A DNA stretch of 64,000 bases from Platanthera guangdongensis (taxonomy: Eukaryota > Streptophyta > Magnoliopsida > Asparagales > Orchidaceae), in assembly GCA_039583875.1 (NCBI GenBank), contig CM077155.1, forward strand, positions 8,606,043 to 8,670,042. Reading direction: 5' to 3'. This document shows positions 21,640 through 33,349 of this stretch, piece after piece. A program made the translations under genes and the position numbers. Numbering within the stretch: position 1 is the first letter of the stretch; each line of letters opens with the position of its first letter. The notes beneath the pieces are model-generated. The model saw nothing but the letters and a program-made list of their open reading frames with translations. It was not told where the DNA came from and did no database searches.

Positions 21640-23739
21640 CAGTTGTGGGGCATGTATCAGTGATAGAGGAGGAAAATATATACCAGGGGAGTTTAGAGAT
21701 TTTTCTTGAAAGCAATGACATAATCCCTGAAACCACTTCCCCATATTCACCACAATACAACTACATTGCTGAGAGAAAAAATAGAACTTTAACACAAATA
21801 TTGAATTCTATGCTTCTGACTGTTGTCATGCCTTCTGCTTATTGGGGTAAAGTTGTGCTTGCATCAAATCACATTCTTAACAACGTTTCTCAAACAAAGT
21901 TGAAACAAACACCCTATGTGCTTTAGTTTAAGAGTCCTCCTAGATTTGATAATCTTAATACTTGGGCATGTATTGCTTATATTAGGATACCAGACCCTAG
22001 GAGATCTATGATTGGATCTAGAACAAACACGTGTCTATCTAGGATGTGCGGAAGATAGTGTTATAGATAGATTTCTAGATCTCTCAAACAATACCTTTAT
22101 AGAATATAGAGATGTTTTTTTAGGATAAGTTTCTTAAAGATAAAAACCTAACCCTTCCAAGTCTGTCAGCCACTAGCACTGAGACTTTTGTTGAGTTAGA
22201 ATTAAAAATCTCTGATACTAAGCATATAAACACTAGTAGTTTAGAATCTAAAAGGTTATTTAATAGAGAAAGAGTGTCTAAAAGCTTCGGTACAAACTTC
22301 GTGACTTATTAAGTTGAAGCTAATCCAACTACCTATAAGGAAGCGATGCATTCTATGGATTCTCTACTATAGAAAGAAGTCATAGATGATGAGATATATT
22401 CTCTCATAAAAAACAACACTTAGAGATTTATTGATCTGCCTAAAGGGGCTAAAACCATTGGAAGCAAGTGGGTTCTAAAAAAGAATCTTAACCCTGATAG
22501 GAGTATCACTAAATATAAAGCACATCTATTTGCCAAAGGCTTTACTCAAGTTAGTGGTGTAGAATAATTTGATATATACTCACATATTTGTAACATTACA
22601 ATAATTAGGAATCTTGTCGCTTTAGCGTCTATTGAACATTTTACCGTTCATCAAATGGATGTCAAGATCACATTTCTTAATGGAGATCTTGCTAGAAGAG
22701 ATCTATATGCACCAACTTGAAGGGGTTTTCATAGAAATTCTAAAAAAAAGGTTTGTAAGTTGATTAAGTCACCCTATAAATTGAATCAAGCACCAAAATT
22801 ACATCACGAGAAATTTGACACTTGTATTAAATACATGAGTTTTAAATCAAGCCTATCAGATAAATGCATGTATATAAGAACAAGTTCAAATATAGTGGAA
22901 ATTATATGCTTGTATGTTAATGAAATGCTAATTTTGGGCACTGATCAGTTTGATGTGGAAGATGTGAAAGTTACCTTGACAAAATAATTTTGCATTACAG
23001 ACTTCGGTATTGTGAAAACTATCCTAGGAATGTAAGTGAACTTCACTGAGAAGGGTATAAACCAGAGTCAGAGTCATTACATCCAAAATCTACTGAAAAA
23101 GTGGGGTTACGAGAAGAACAAAAGGATTGAGACTCCAAACGACTATACTAGTAGACTAAAAACCTAATTAAGGTTCATCTATTAGATAGTTTGATTACTA
23201 TAAACTTATAGAAAGTCTCATGTATGCTACAACCTGCACTAGACCTGACATCGCCTTTATGGTTGGCATATTAAGTAGATTTACTTGTAACCCTGGGAAG
23301 GACCACTATGATGCCTTAGAAAGGCTAATGAGATACTTAAAGTACACTAAGAAGTATGTCTTATGTTAAAGTGGATATTCTCCAATACTTGAAGGATTTT
23401 TGGGCGTATCCTGATGCTTAGATATTAGTGACAGTAGATCCACTAGTGGGTTTGTGTTTATACTAGGAGGAGCTGACATAGCTTGGAAGTCTAAGAGATA
23501 AATGTACATTATACTATCCTTTATGGAATCAAAACTCTACGTTATAGCTCTAGCATGCGAAGAAATAGTGGATTAGATATCTGATAATGGATATTCCAAT
23601 GATGAGTGTGAAAATACACCATATATAAGTTTTTTATGATAATTAAGCCATAAAAACCAGTAAAATGAATATATTGTTCAATAAAAAGAGAAGAAAACTA
23701 AGGATGAAATAGGTTTGGTTGGCCCATCTCATAAGTCAG
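21640..23739 (+). pseudogene. relic Copia A: integrase, RT and RNase H fragments
   Basis: A 5'-truncated, heavily decayed Copia pol. Integrase begins at GATAGAGGAGGAAAATATAT (~21659) and continues through SPYSPQYNYIAERKNRTL. RT landmarks near 22440-22700 are LPKGAKTIGSKWVLKK and FAKGFTQVSG, then HQMDVKITFLNGDL. The catalytic YVDD position reads YVNE at ~22912. RNase H is visible at ~23390-23580 (RSTSGFVFILGGADIAWKS, then an ESKLYVIALACEE block). Stops occur every few dozen codons. The relic abuts arm P on its left; B is inserted in its RNase H, and the remainder resumes at 60690. Confidence 0.8.
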
Positions 23740-24102
23740 TGTTGGCTCCATTGATCCCAATGATCCTGATTTGAAAGTAGTCAAACAAGTCAATGATATA
23801 CACTAAGTTGTATTTGATAAGGTTGCAAGTTAATGTATGTAGGTTAGTCCTTGTTACAATGATAAGAAAGGTGGACCCAAAGAAGTTAGCTAGATAGGTA
23901 AGAAATTGCCTAAGTCCACAAGTGTTAAGTGGAGCAAGCTCACTCAACACAAGATAGATTATGGAAGGAAGCTGGACAAAGAAATGCAGTTAAGTGCACA
24001 TATGTTGAGTGAATTCAGTTCACTCAATGCCATAGCACAAAAAGCGCTGAATAAAGCTGGGTCTATCAAAACCTAAGCAGTGGAAGCCAGAAAAATAACT
24101 AA
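23740..24102 (+). repeat. 5' LTR of B, first part
   Basis: It starts TGTTGGCTCCATTGATCCCA and aligns with the start of the 3' LTR at 58175. It holds two dyad units (23913-23948 and 24002-24036). Cut by C at 24102 after the target ACTAA; the LTR resumes at 49851. Confidence 0.95.
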
Positions 24103-25721
24103 TGTTGGAACCGTTGTTTCACATTCCATATGTTTGAGAATGTCAAATCCCAGGCTGTATTTGATCATGTATTGTGTTAATAGAGAGTGCAGGTTGACAG
24201 GTTCAAGCAAAGAAAAGAAGTCTCCAATGGATTCTAACGCCGAGCAAGAAAGGTTACCGCCGGGCGGTAGCCGTGAATTAATAAGAGAGAGCTCTCAGAA
24301 ATTTATCGCTATGCGTTAGTTCTACCTCTCGTGCTAGCTTGATGAATTAATTGACAAAGCTCCCAGGATCCTACCGCACAGGCGCTAGCATGGTACCATA
24401 CCACGGTAACCCGCTCAATGCCTCAAAGCACTGAGACAACACTACCACCGGGCGCTAGTATGACACCGCATCACAGTAACCTACTCAATGCCCCAAGGCG
24501 TTGAGAGCGTTGAGACATCACTACCGCCGGGCACTAGAATTGTACCATGTCACGGTAACCCACTCAATGCCCCAAGGCGTTGAGTGCGTTGAGATATTAC
24601 TACAGTCGGGTGCTATCTTAGTACCACGTCGTGGTAACCTACTCAATGCTCTAAGGCGTCGAGTGTGTTGAGTCAGGCCTACCGCCGGGTGCTATATTCT
24701 TACAGTGCCACACTAGCATTGGAAAAAGGAAAATATTCATTTTGAATATTTTTCCTAATGTGGAGGATAGCTGGCACATCAAGCGCGCAAACCTACTGCC
24801 GGGCACTAGTCTTACCACCGGTGGTAGCCTATTTTCACAAAGACATATATAAAGTCGTCTCAGTTTTTGTGCTCATTACCTAAGATGAAAAAGGACAAGT
24901 TCGTGCATTCCTGGGTTCGGCCGCCTCTTTGCATTCTGTTCCGATCGTTTTCGTTGAAGAAGAAGAAATTCATCTCTCTCCGATTCGCACACGAAGAACT
25001 TGGGCTATCCAAGATCTATATCGACTACGAAGAGCCGACTGGTTGCTAGCATATGAAGATATTAAGCACCGGCTGCGGATCGCTCGACCGAGAAATTGTA
25101 TAGAGGGAGAACTTGATCTTTTAGACTCTTTACCTCTTTACTTTTGTAATCTTCTCTTTTTATTAATCTTGCGGTGAGGAAAATAGACCGGTGAAGGTCG
25201 TTGGAATTCGGGTAACATTCTGCAGAAAATTGTCCCGGGGTAGGGACGTCTAGATCGGAGGATCTAGCGGGGCTCTAAGCCCTTCCTTGCGTGGAGGTGA
25301 ACAGCCAGCTCGAAGTCCTTTCTCAGAGGGAAAGGGAGAGTGCCAACCGGTCCGTGGAGCGGGTCAGTATAGCAAACAAAAGAGTTCTTCTTTCTCATCG
25401 CCTTCGATCTCCGACGTCACGGGGATCACAATTTTGTAATTGTCTAAACATTGGTTATTTTTAATTTTTGCAATGGAATTACTTTACTTATGCTGTATAA
25501 TCTCTGTTGTGTGCTGAGATTTTTTGTTGTTATTCTTCTGTTGGGTATACAAATGAATCTGCACAGGAAAATGAGTTCACAGACTTATCGCCACACGTTA
25601 CTTATCTAATGCTCTGCAGTTGCTTCCATCACTCGATTTCCTGGGGTGAAATAATTTGAATTTTCATTAAACACACAACACCTTATTCACCCCCCTCTAT
25701 GGTTGACCACGAGATCCAACA
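24103..25721 (+). repeat. 5' LTR of C
   Basis: Its U3 carries four ~78-bp tandem units at 24384-24690. Each combines CTACCGCCGGGCGCTAG-like dyads with CACTCAATGC...GGCGTTGAG. A TATA box (TATATAAA) is at 24846-24853. Short open frames at 24867-25177 are leader sequence without resemblance to known proteins. Confidence 0.93.
24846..24853 (+). promoter_or_regulatory. LTR TATA box (C)
   Basis: TATATAAA ~155 bp after the repeat array; a matching TATATAAAT is at 36661-36669 in the 3' LTR. Confidence 0.6.
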
Positions 25722-25723
25722 AG

Positions 25724-25735
25724 TGGTATCAGAGG
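25724..25735 (+). other. tRNA-Met primer binding site of C
   Basis: TGGTATCAGAGG two bases after the LTR end. Confidence 0.9.
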
Positions 25736-25771
25736 AAGGTTACTTCAAAAGACTTACAATCCTGAAGTAAG

Positions 25772-26492
25772 ATGGCCAACTCTGTTCACGCATTTTCTGT
25801 GGGTCAAGTTGTGAGTAGACCTCCACTGTTCATGGGGAGTGACTAGTCACTAGAGAACCTAGATGAAAATATTCCTGATGACTCAAAGAATGGACGTATG
25901 GTCCATTTTAGAGACGAATTATAATGCAACCACGGTCTCTGTAGGTGATACCATTATAATCAAACCAAACGATAAATGGGATGACATAGATAAGCTTAGA
26001 CGTACGAACAATGCTAAGGCTATGAACTCTCTATTCTGCGCACTAGATAAAGCTGAATTCAATAGAATCTACAACTGTGAAATTGCTTATGATATTTGGC
26101 ACCTACTTGAACTTACTCACGAATCTACTTCGTAACTGAAAGGGTCGAAGCAATTCCGACTCGAGTCTGAATATGAATAGTTCTGGATGGAGATCGACGA
26201 GGAAGTTGACAACATGTATACACGATTCACCAAGATCATTAACGCCTCAAGATCCCTCGGGAAGAGCTTTTCAAATGGTGATTTGGTGAGGAAGATTTTG
26301 CAATCTTGGTCTCCTCGCTTCAACCCGAAGGCGACTGTGACCACCGAATCTCATGATATCAGCACCCTGGAGATAGAAAGCCTCATCGGAAATCTGAAGA
26401 CACGCGAACTTGAACTAAAGATTCAAGCGGAGGAGTATCCCAGCAAAGTAAAGAAGAAGGTTGAGGGCTGCACGGGAGAAAAAGGCTGCTAA
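25772..26492 (+). pseudogene. gag (capsid part) of Copia C
   Basis: The ATG at 25772 opens MANSVHAFSVGQVVSRPPLF; a TAG and a frameshift follow near 25845-25865. The UBN2 landmarks then read RMDVWSILETNYNATTVSVG, NAKAMNSLFCALDKAEFNRI, AYDIWHLLELTHESTS (stop), EIDEEVDNMYTRFTKIINAS and LVRKILQSWSPRFNPKATVT. The capsid domain is broken by three stops and ends in a Lys-rich tail just before insert X. The zinc knuckle lies beyond X at 31031. Confidence 0.85.
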
Positions 26493-29229
26493 AGAATCTG
26501 AGGACTAAAGATTCACGCGGTGTTGTGTGGTGTCAACACCACACAATGCTTTTGGACTTATAGTATTTTTTAGTATAAGCTATATTTGCTCGGTCTGGCC
26601 TGAACTGGGTTTTCGAGAAAGGTGTTTTGAACCTGGTTCTTTACAACAACCTATTTAATACGTTGGACTTCTCAAGAAGATTTATTTTAAAAAATAATTG
26701 ACGATCCAATAGTATGGTGACATGTGGAGGCATGGAGGAACCATGCTCAAGGACGACCAGCCATGCTCCGCCACTCCCAACCACTCCTCTTAGTCAAAGT
26801 ACTTAAAACTAGCCAACCTCACTTCCATTCCACCCCACCATCACATTTAATGAGCCAAGACGAGTGGAGATTACAAGCTAGAGAAAGGGGATAGACCGAG
26901 AAACTAGGAAACTTGCTAGCTCGCCGGAGACATTGTCGGCCATGGCTCATCACTACCGTACTCGCCTCCAAGTGCGATTACATGTCCGTTTCTCCTCCCC
27001 CTCTCTCGGTTCTAGCATTCTAGATCTTTTAAGAGAGATATCATGCTTAATTGAGCCTGATACCATGTGAGGGAGAGAAGATTTTACCAAGCTTTTCTTC
27101 TTGATCTGATTTGCCGGAGGAGCTGCCTCCGGCAGCCATGTCATCCGGAAACGCTAGCCACCACCTCAACGGAGGTGGTGGTGACAATCGACGGCGGTGG
27201 TGGCGGCTCAAGTGGCCGGAATAAGCAAATCAAGTTGGCTCATGAAGAATGAATCTTGGTCGTCAGCTCATTGGGGGAAGATGAGCCGATGTCGTCCATC
27301 TAAATGCAATACAAACTTTAGTAATAATTATTTACTTATATTTTCTGTCACATGTATACAGTCTCATTGCAAGTAAACTTTATACATGGTAGAGGCATTT
27401 CCATAAATAACTTCCAACATGAAAAAGGTAGATCTAGGTATTACCTTTAATTTAGCACTCTAAAGTTGTAATTTGGAGTAATGTAGCTTCCTGTAGGATA
27501 GTTCCCCTAAGACTGCTCCTAGGCTAGGGTAGAATTTTAAATGGATGCCTAAGTCATATCCTAATTCTATATGCCGTGAAAATTTGTACATGCATGTGTT
27601 TATGCTAGACTTAGGTTTTTCCAAAAATCTAAATTTTTGGGATGTATTTTTCTGTAGTTTTTATAGAAATATTAATTATTCAATAAATGGAATATAGGAA
27701 GATTCCCTCTTCCAAATGCCTCCAAATTTAGGTGTCATGGCTATTGGGTCATTATATGACCTTGGTAAAAGTTTTAGACCATTTGGACCTCTGCATGTGG
27801 GGGAAATCCAACATGCATGGTGGGGGTAGATTTGCAAATGGTGTGCAAACTATAAAAATGGGAAATTAGCCATCTGGCTCAATGAATGTCCATGAGATAT
27901 TGGACAGAGGCTCATAGGGATGAAATATACCACGCATGTAAAGATTGAGATTTTTGGGATCAAAAATCCCATTATTTTGAATTATTGGAAAATAGGCACT
28001 TTTAGAAATAAAAATGAGATATAGGTCTACTAACCTTGTAAAATTCTAAACTTTTGATACAAGACTTAATAGGATGTTTTACATCTCCAAAAAAAGTTAT
28101 GAGTCTGTTTGAGGAAAATATCTTATTTATTTAGTAGATTTACAGTTTTTCCCTTTTTGGAATTTAAATTAAAAGCAAGGGAAAATACTGTTGGAAAATT
28201 ATGGAAAAATACATAGTATCTTATTTCTGTGATATAGAACCCTGTTTATTTATTAGAGAATTTTTGGACGATTATTTATGTTAAAAAGCTTAGTAGTGGC
28301 ATTTTCATAATAATATTCATATGCAATTATGTTATTCCAAATCTCTGACTAGGATCTTGAATTTCTGTCTTGAGTAGGATTATATCAAGTTGATCACCAG
28401 TAATTTTCCATGAATATTTTATTTTATTTGTTAGGTACTTCATTTGGAAAAATGGATTAATTGTGGAGTTAATCTTAAATAGAAAATGTATGGTAATTCA
28501 AGTGGCAAAATTAGGATTCTTGGTAAATAGTCATTTTTTTAACCTAGACGATCTCCAAATAAATTACTTAGACATTATGGACCATTGAATGTAGTAGCTC
28601 ATGTACAAAGTGACCTAGGTCACCTGATAAAATAAATTTATTTTTTGGTCATAAATACTTAGAAAAATGATGAAATTTTGTATATAACAAACCCATGATA
28701 AATATTTAGGGTCCTTCAGCATAAAGAATTGAAAGTCATCTCATTTGGGATAGAATTAGGTCATGGGTTGTGCTTTACAAAAGTGACAAGTAACATTAGG
28801 ACCTATAGAGAAATGGTAGATGGTTGGACAGAGAGGTGTATGGAGAAGTTAAAACCCTGGTTGGTGTCATAAGTAGGTCACTACATAGTAACGAGAGTTA
28901 GAGTGCAAGTCACAGGAGAGTAATTAGAACAGAGACTGGCGGAAGACCGTCTCATTCCCTATAATACCTTAGGTCGTTAGGTTCTCTCAAGAGAAACATC
29001 GAGAGTTGGGTATTAATAATGGGTAAACACTAATAAAAGTAAGTGTCCTTGAGAAAGGGAGCTTTGGGCTTCGGCCCATCATAGTTCCTAGTGCCCCGAG
29101 AGCCCATCACCAGGTATGCCCTAGGCAGTCCAAGGACTAACCCTAAGTTGTTAGGTATATTAAGTGTTAGACAAGAGTAGTCTAATAGGTTAAGGGAGCG
29201 ATGTGACAACCTCACCCGTATAGGGTTGG

Positions 29230-29458
29230 AGGATACAGGATGGGTTTTTGTCCTGCGAGCTGGAGGCTCGGATGTTTGGTTACATGATGAGTTTTTGTCC
29301 TGCGAGCTGGAGGATCAAATGTTTGGATACAAGATGGGTTTTGTCCTACGAGCTAAAGGCTCGGATGTTTGGATACAGGATGGGTTTTGTCCTGCGAGCT
29401 GGAGGCTCAGATGTTTGGATATAGGGTGGGTTTTTGTCTCGCGAGCTGGAGGCTTGGG
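29230..29458 (+). repeat. 46-bp tandem repeat, five units, in X
   Basis: Units start at about 29232, 29282, 29327, 29373 and 29419. The core words are GATGGGTTTTTGTCCTGCGA and GCTGGAGGCTCGGATGTTTG. The 80-codon open frame across it merely translates the repeat. Confidence 0.9.
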
Positions 29459-30037
29459 TTGGAAATAACTTGCATATGAATAAAACATATTAGTGGCGGG
29501 TCATGCAGTACTAGGCCAATCGTCACACCGATTATAGTACGGTCACTCAGGTGAGGTGTGTGGGTTTGAGGGGCCAGTAGGTTGTTTATACTGTGGGCTG
29601 GAGGACAATCCCCAAAAACACACACTCGACCTAAAAGTCTGGTGGATTTGCCAGCGGTTTAGTACATGGTGACTCTGGTGTGTTCTTTAGAGGTGTATGG
29701 AATGTCTAGGCCTGGTTGTATATATACCCGCCTACGAGTGGAGATGCCCGCTCCACTGCTGCCGTAGCCACAACTGTGGTACCTGAGAGTTAAGCTAACT
29801 CCAAAAAGTGGGAACTAAAAGTCTGTGTGCATAGAGTCGTGTGGGGTAGTTGCACTTGTATGAATCATAACCCATATACCATACCATACATACATACTTA
29901 GGACATACGCACCATAGATCCTTATCATATAAATTAGTATTAGCTCTTTTATATGATAAGTTACATTTGTAAAACCTTAAATTATAAGTTTGTATGGACA
30001 TTCATATAAGTTAAGGTACTTCTGTGATGATAACTTA

Positions 30038-30257
30038 GGCTTTATTTGTTTGGGCGTTTCGCTACTCCGTTTTGGGCAAACGCCGTCGGAAGGAGGGAAA
30101 ACAAATGAACCTCCGGCGGCGTTTGCTCCGTTTCCACCCGCCTGCCTTGAGAAACGTCCCAAAAAGCTCCGTTTGGAGCAGCCACCTCCCCCCTCCGTTT
30201 CGAACACTCCGTTTCCACCCGCCGGATCGACCCGCCACCGCCGAAACAAATGAAGCC
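30038..30257. mobile_element. Tourist-like MITE (PIF/Harbinger), TSD TTA
   Basis: A 220-bp GC-rich block in AT-rich DNA. The left end GGCTTTATTTGTTTGGGCG pairs with the inverse of the right end, read as GGCTTCATTTGTTTCGGCG. The 3-bp duplication TTA flanks it (30035-30037, 30258-30260). Termini starting GG and a TTA target are typical of Tourist MITEs mobilised by PIF/Harbinger transposase. No coding capacity of its own. Confidence 0.85.
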
Positions 30258-30989
30258 TTAGTAGCAGTTAACTTACTTTTGCCACGGTACTTATTTTCAG
30301 TACAGTTTTTACATACATTACTTGTACCTTAGCTTATAGAACTGCTAGTGTAGAGATACAATTATTAATCTATAACCATGATAGAATGGATCCACTATCA
30401 CTGACTTTCCTTTTTATACCACTTGTTGTTCTCCGCTTTGTCCTCCCGCTCGGTACCTAGGAGTCACGGGGGTGAGGCGAGGACAAAATGGCTTATTATT
30501 TATGACCAATGGTCGGTTGTGACCGTAGGTGCTCGAGGAGCTGGATCACCAACAGGACGAGGTGGCAGGACAAAAGGAGATGATACTACCTACTACTACT
30601 GTAGCTCGCCGTCAGGTGAGGATGAGTGTACTTGTGATAGAGCTTGCTTCCGCTTAGTGTTGTTGTGTGAGAGAGATTTGATTTACTATGCAATGAGCAT
30701 ACGCCTTTCTCTTAGTTTCATACTCATTGTGGACTATTGTAATTTTCATTTACATATATGATGATATTGTGCTGTGGCTCTGTGGACTTGCTAGTTTTAC
30801 TTACTACTTGCATACTTCTATTCTCGATTGGCAGACAGGTTGAATGATTGTACTAGCTGGTAGGATCGACATCTTGCAATGTCGACTAGCCCATGTGTTA
30901 GTGTCACTGTAAGGCGGCGGTTCTGGGCATAAGACCGGGTTACCTACTTGGTAAGGGGAGGGGTGTCTTACACATCCTCAAGCACAAGC

Positions 30990-31183
30990 TATAGTAACAC
31001 GATAAAGACAACATCCACTACTTACACATTATGTGCAAACTGTCATAAGTTTGGTCACATATCTAGTTCGTGTTTGAGGAAAGGTGCCAAAAAACATTTG
31101 CAAGTCTGGCTACCAAAGTCTTCTACCTATTGTATGGGTGGGACAACTTGGGTAACCAGATCATTACCTTCATCTTCTTGTTA
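30990..31183 (+). pseudogene. gag zinc knuckle of Copia C
   Basis: A Ser/Thr-rich stretch leads to CANCHKFGHISSSC, an intact CX2CX4HX4C nucleic-acid-binding knuckle at ~31031-31072, then KKHLQVWLPKSS, the QVWVPK-like motif found between gag and protease in Sirevirus proteins. It ends in a TAG at 31182-31184. Confidence 0.85.
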
Positions 31184-31184
31184 G

Positions 31185-31430
31185 GTGTGTTGGCAGGCTA
31201 AGGACAAGAAGAACGTGTGTTACTTGGACCCTGGTTGCTCCAAGCACATGATAGGAGATAAAGACAAATTTCTTAGCCTGAAGAAGAAGAAGAAGGAAGG
31301 CATCATGACATTTGGGGACAATAACGAAGGTCGTATACTTGGAATCGGCACCATAGGTAACAAGGCATTCTCAATTTCTAATATTTTGTTTACAGATGGA
31401 CTTAAACATAATCTTATTTCTATTAGATAA
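31185..31430 (+). pseudogene. protease of Copia C
   Basis: It reads NVCYLDPGCSKHMIGDKDKF, then VMTFGD-like GIMTFGDNNEGRILGIGTIG and LKHNLISIR. In the family the active site is LDSGCSRHM; the Ser after the catalytic Asp is Pro here, so activity is doubtful. A TAA ends the frame at 31430; the pre-integrase region after it (31440-31720) is fragmentary. Confidence 0.85.
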
Positions 31431-31723
31431 TTTTGTGATAAGGGTCTCAATGATTTATTTGAATCCTCTACAAACACATGCAAAATTATTGATGCCAAAA
31501 CTACTAGTGTATTACTTATAGCTCATAGAACTCGTAATGTCTATACTGTTAGTTTTGATGATATATCTGAGTCTGATTTGAAATGTCCAGTTACCAAGAA
31601 TGAGGAATTAGATCTTTGACATAGGAGATTAGGACAATTCTGGAAGTAAGTTTATTGTTAAACTATCTAAGGACAAGCTAGTTCGGGGACTCCCCACACT
31701 TAGTGGTAGTGTAAATTCCTTAT

Positions 31724-32560
31724 GTGGTCCGTGCCAAAAAGGAAAATTTGTTAAAACCTCATTCAAAAGTAAAAGATGACATTTCCATGACTAGACCACT
31801 AGAACTCATTCACATGGATCTGTTTGGCCCACTTAATACATGTAGTCTAGGTGGCAAACGATATACGTTCGCTCTTATAGATGACTATTCACGCTACTAT
31901 TGGACGATCATTCTTGCAAATAAATCTGTCACCTTTAGAAAATTCTCAAATCTTTGCACGAGAATTCAATACGAGAAAGAGCTAAAAATTAAATGCATTA
32001 GATCGGATCATGGACGTGAGTTTGAGAATGAGAACTTCACAAACTTGTGTGACACTTTAGGGATAAGGCACAAATTCTCTGCCCCTCGCACCGCACAATA
32101 GAATGAAGTTGTAGAAAGAAAGAACCGGACTCTCTAAGAGTTATCACACATAATACTTGCCGAGTTCGGCTTGACACGATATTTTTGGGCTGAAACGGTT
32201 AACACGACATGCTATGTGATGAGCCGAGTCATGCTTCTCCCCTTTATTAAGCGAAATCTGTATGAGCTATATTTTGATAAAAAATCGTCCGTGCCATACT
32301 TTAGGGTCTACAATTGCCCATGTTTTGTTCTAAACACTAAGGATCACTTCGGGAAATTTGATGAAAAATCTGATCGAGGCATCTTCTTAGGATGCTCGAG
32401 TAAGAGTTGTGCCTATAAGGTCTATAATAAGAGAACCTTAGTTGTTGAAGAATCGACTCATATACATTTCGACGAAAATATCCCAACCGAAGTACCTAAG
32501 CAGAATGAAGAGGAAGTTGATGATGGAGCTCAGTTAGAAGTAAGGAGTGAGGAGAGGTAG
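31724..32560 (+). pseudogene. integrase of Copia C
   Basis: Core landmarks: LELIHMDLFGPLNTCSLGGK (first Asp), ALIDDYSRYYWT, KCIRSDHGREFENENFTNLC (second Asp), then SAPRTAQ-stop-NEVVERKNRTL (Glu), where the usual QNGVVERKNR has gained a TAG at 32099-32101 and Gly to Glu. The C-terminal part reads FGKFDEKSDRGIFLGCSSKS and AYKVYNKRTLVVEEST, ending in an acidic tail. The triad residues remain but the frame is broken. Confidence 0.85.
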
Positions 32561-32769
32561 CGCCGGATGACGTTCTAATTCATGTAGATGAATATAAGCC
32601 TCCGAGTACTTTAAATTTCTTGAAAGAGCGTTCTCAAGAACTAGTAATAGGAGAGCCCTCTCATGGAGTTAGAACTCAATCTGCACTACATGAATTGTTT
32701 TCAAACTTATGTTTTCTATCTGAAATTGAACCCAAGAACATTTAGGAAGCCTTAAACGATGAATCATGA

Positions 32770-33340
32770 TTGTTGGCTATGAATGAGGAGCTAGATCAAT
32801 TCGAGAGGAGTAAAATCTGTGTTTTAGTAGAGTGCCCAGATATCCATCCAGTTATAGGTTTGAAATGGGTCTACAAAAATAAACTTGATGGCGAATCTAG
32901 GATAACTAGGAATAAAGCTAGGTTGGTGGCCCAAGTGTACTCTCAGATAGAGTGCGTGGATTTTGAGGAATCATTTGCACCGGTTGCACATCTTGAGTCC
33001 ATCCGTATGTTTTTGGCATTTGCTAGCTATAAACAAATGAAATTATATTAAATGGATGTTAAGAGTGCATTCTTAAATGGATATATCAAGGAATAGGTGT
33101 ATGTGGAGCAACCACCTGGATTCAAGAATGCCGCCTACCCGAACCTTGTATACAAGTTGGTGAAAGCCCTATACAGATTGAAGCAAGCACCCCATGCTTT
33201 GTATGATAGGCTCACAACCTTTTTACTAAAACATGGGTTTATGATGGGTAGGGCGGACAACACTCTCTTTGTGAAAAATGAAAATTTAGATCTAATTATT
33301 CTACAAATCTATGTAGATGATATCATTTTGGGGCCATGAA
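32770..33340 (+). pseudogene. reverse transcriptase of Copia C
   Basis: RVT_2 order: MNEELDQFERSKICVLVECP, IGLKWVYKNKLDGESRITRN, FEESFAPVAHLESIRMFLAF, a TAA where the family has QMDVKSAFLNG, then VYVEQPPGFKN, LVKALYRLKQAPHALYDRL and LQIYVDDIILGP with an intact YVDD at ~33310-33321. After this a frameshift and many stops. Confidence 0.85.
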
Positions 33341-33349
33341 TGAAAAATT

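Larger units (their letters stand above)
26521..30972. repeat. insert X in C gag, possibly a long solo LTR
   Basis: About 4.4 kb of non-coding DNA separates the two halves of C gag. It begins TGTTGTGTGGTG within a near-palindrome (26523-26544) and ends in GGGGAGGGGTGTCTTACA, so it has TG...CA ends. The flanks CGCGG and CATCC do not match, so a solo-LTR reading is only a guess. Inside: a 46-bp tandem repeat, a MITE, a minus-strand TGGTATCAGGC word at 27055-27065, and long AT-rich stretches (27300-29000) with no coding signal. ORFs at 26953-27252 and 30423-30761 are unconvincing. Confidence 0.5.

Noticed and set aside
27055..27075. TGGTATCAGGC (minus strand) as primer site of another Copia in X
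   Set aside because: No gag follows on the minus strand and no LTR pair for the adjacent TGTGAGGGAG start was found; the word is short enough to be chance.
29226..29468. 80-codon ORF
   Set aside because: It only translates the five-unit 46-bp tandem repeat.
30072..30332. ORF across the MITE
   Set aside because: Explained by the GC-rich MITE; the frame ends outside it in unrelated DNA.
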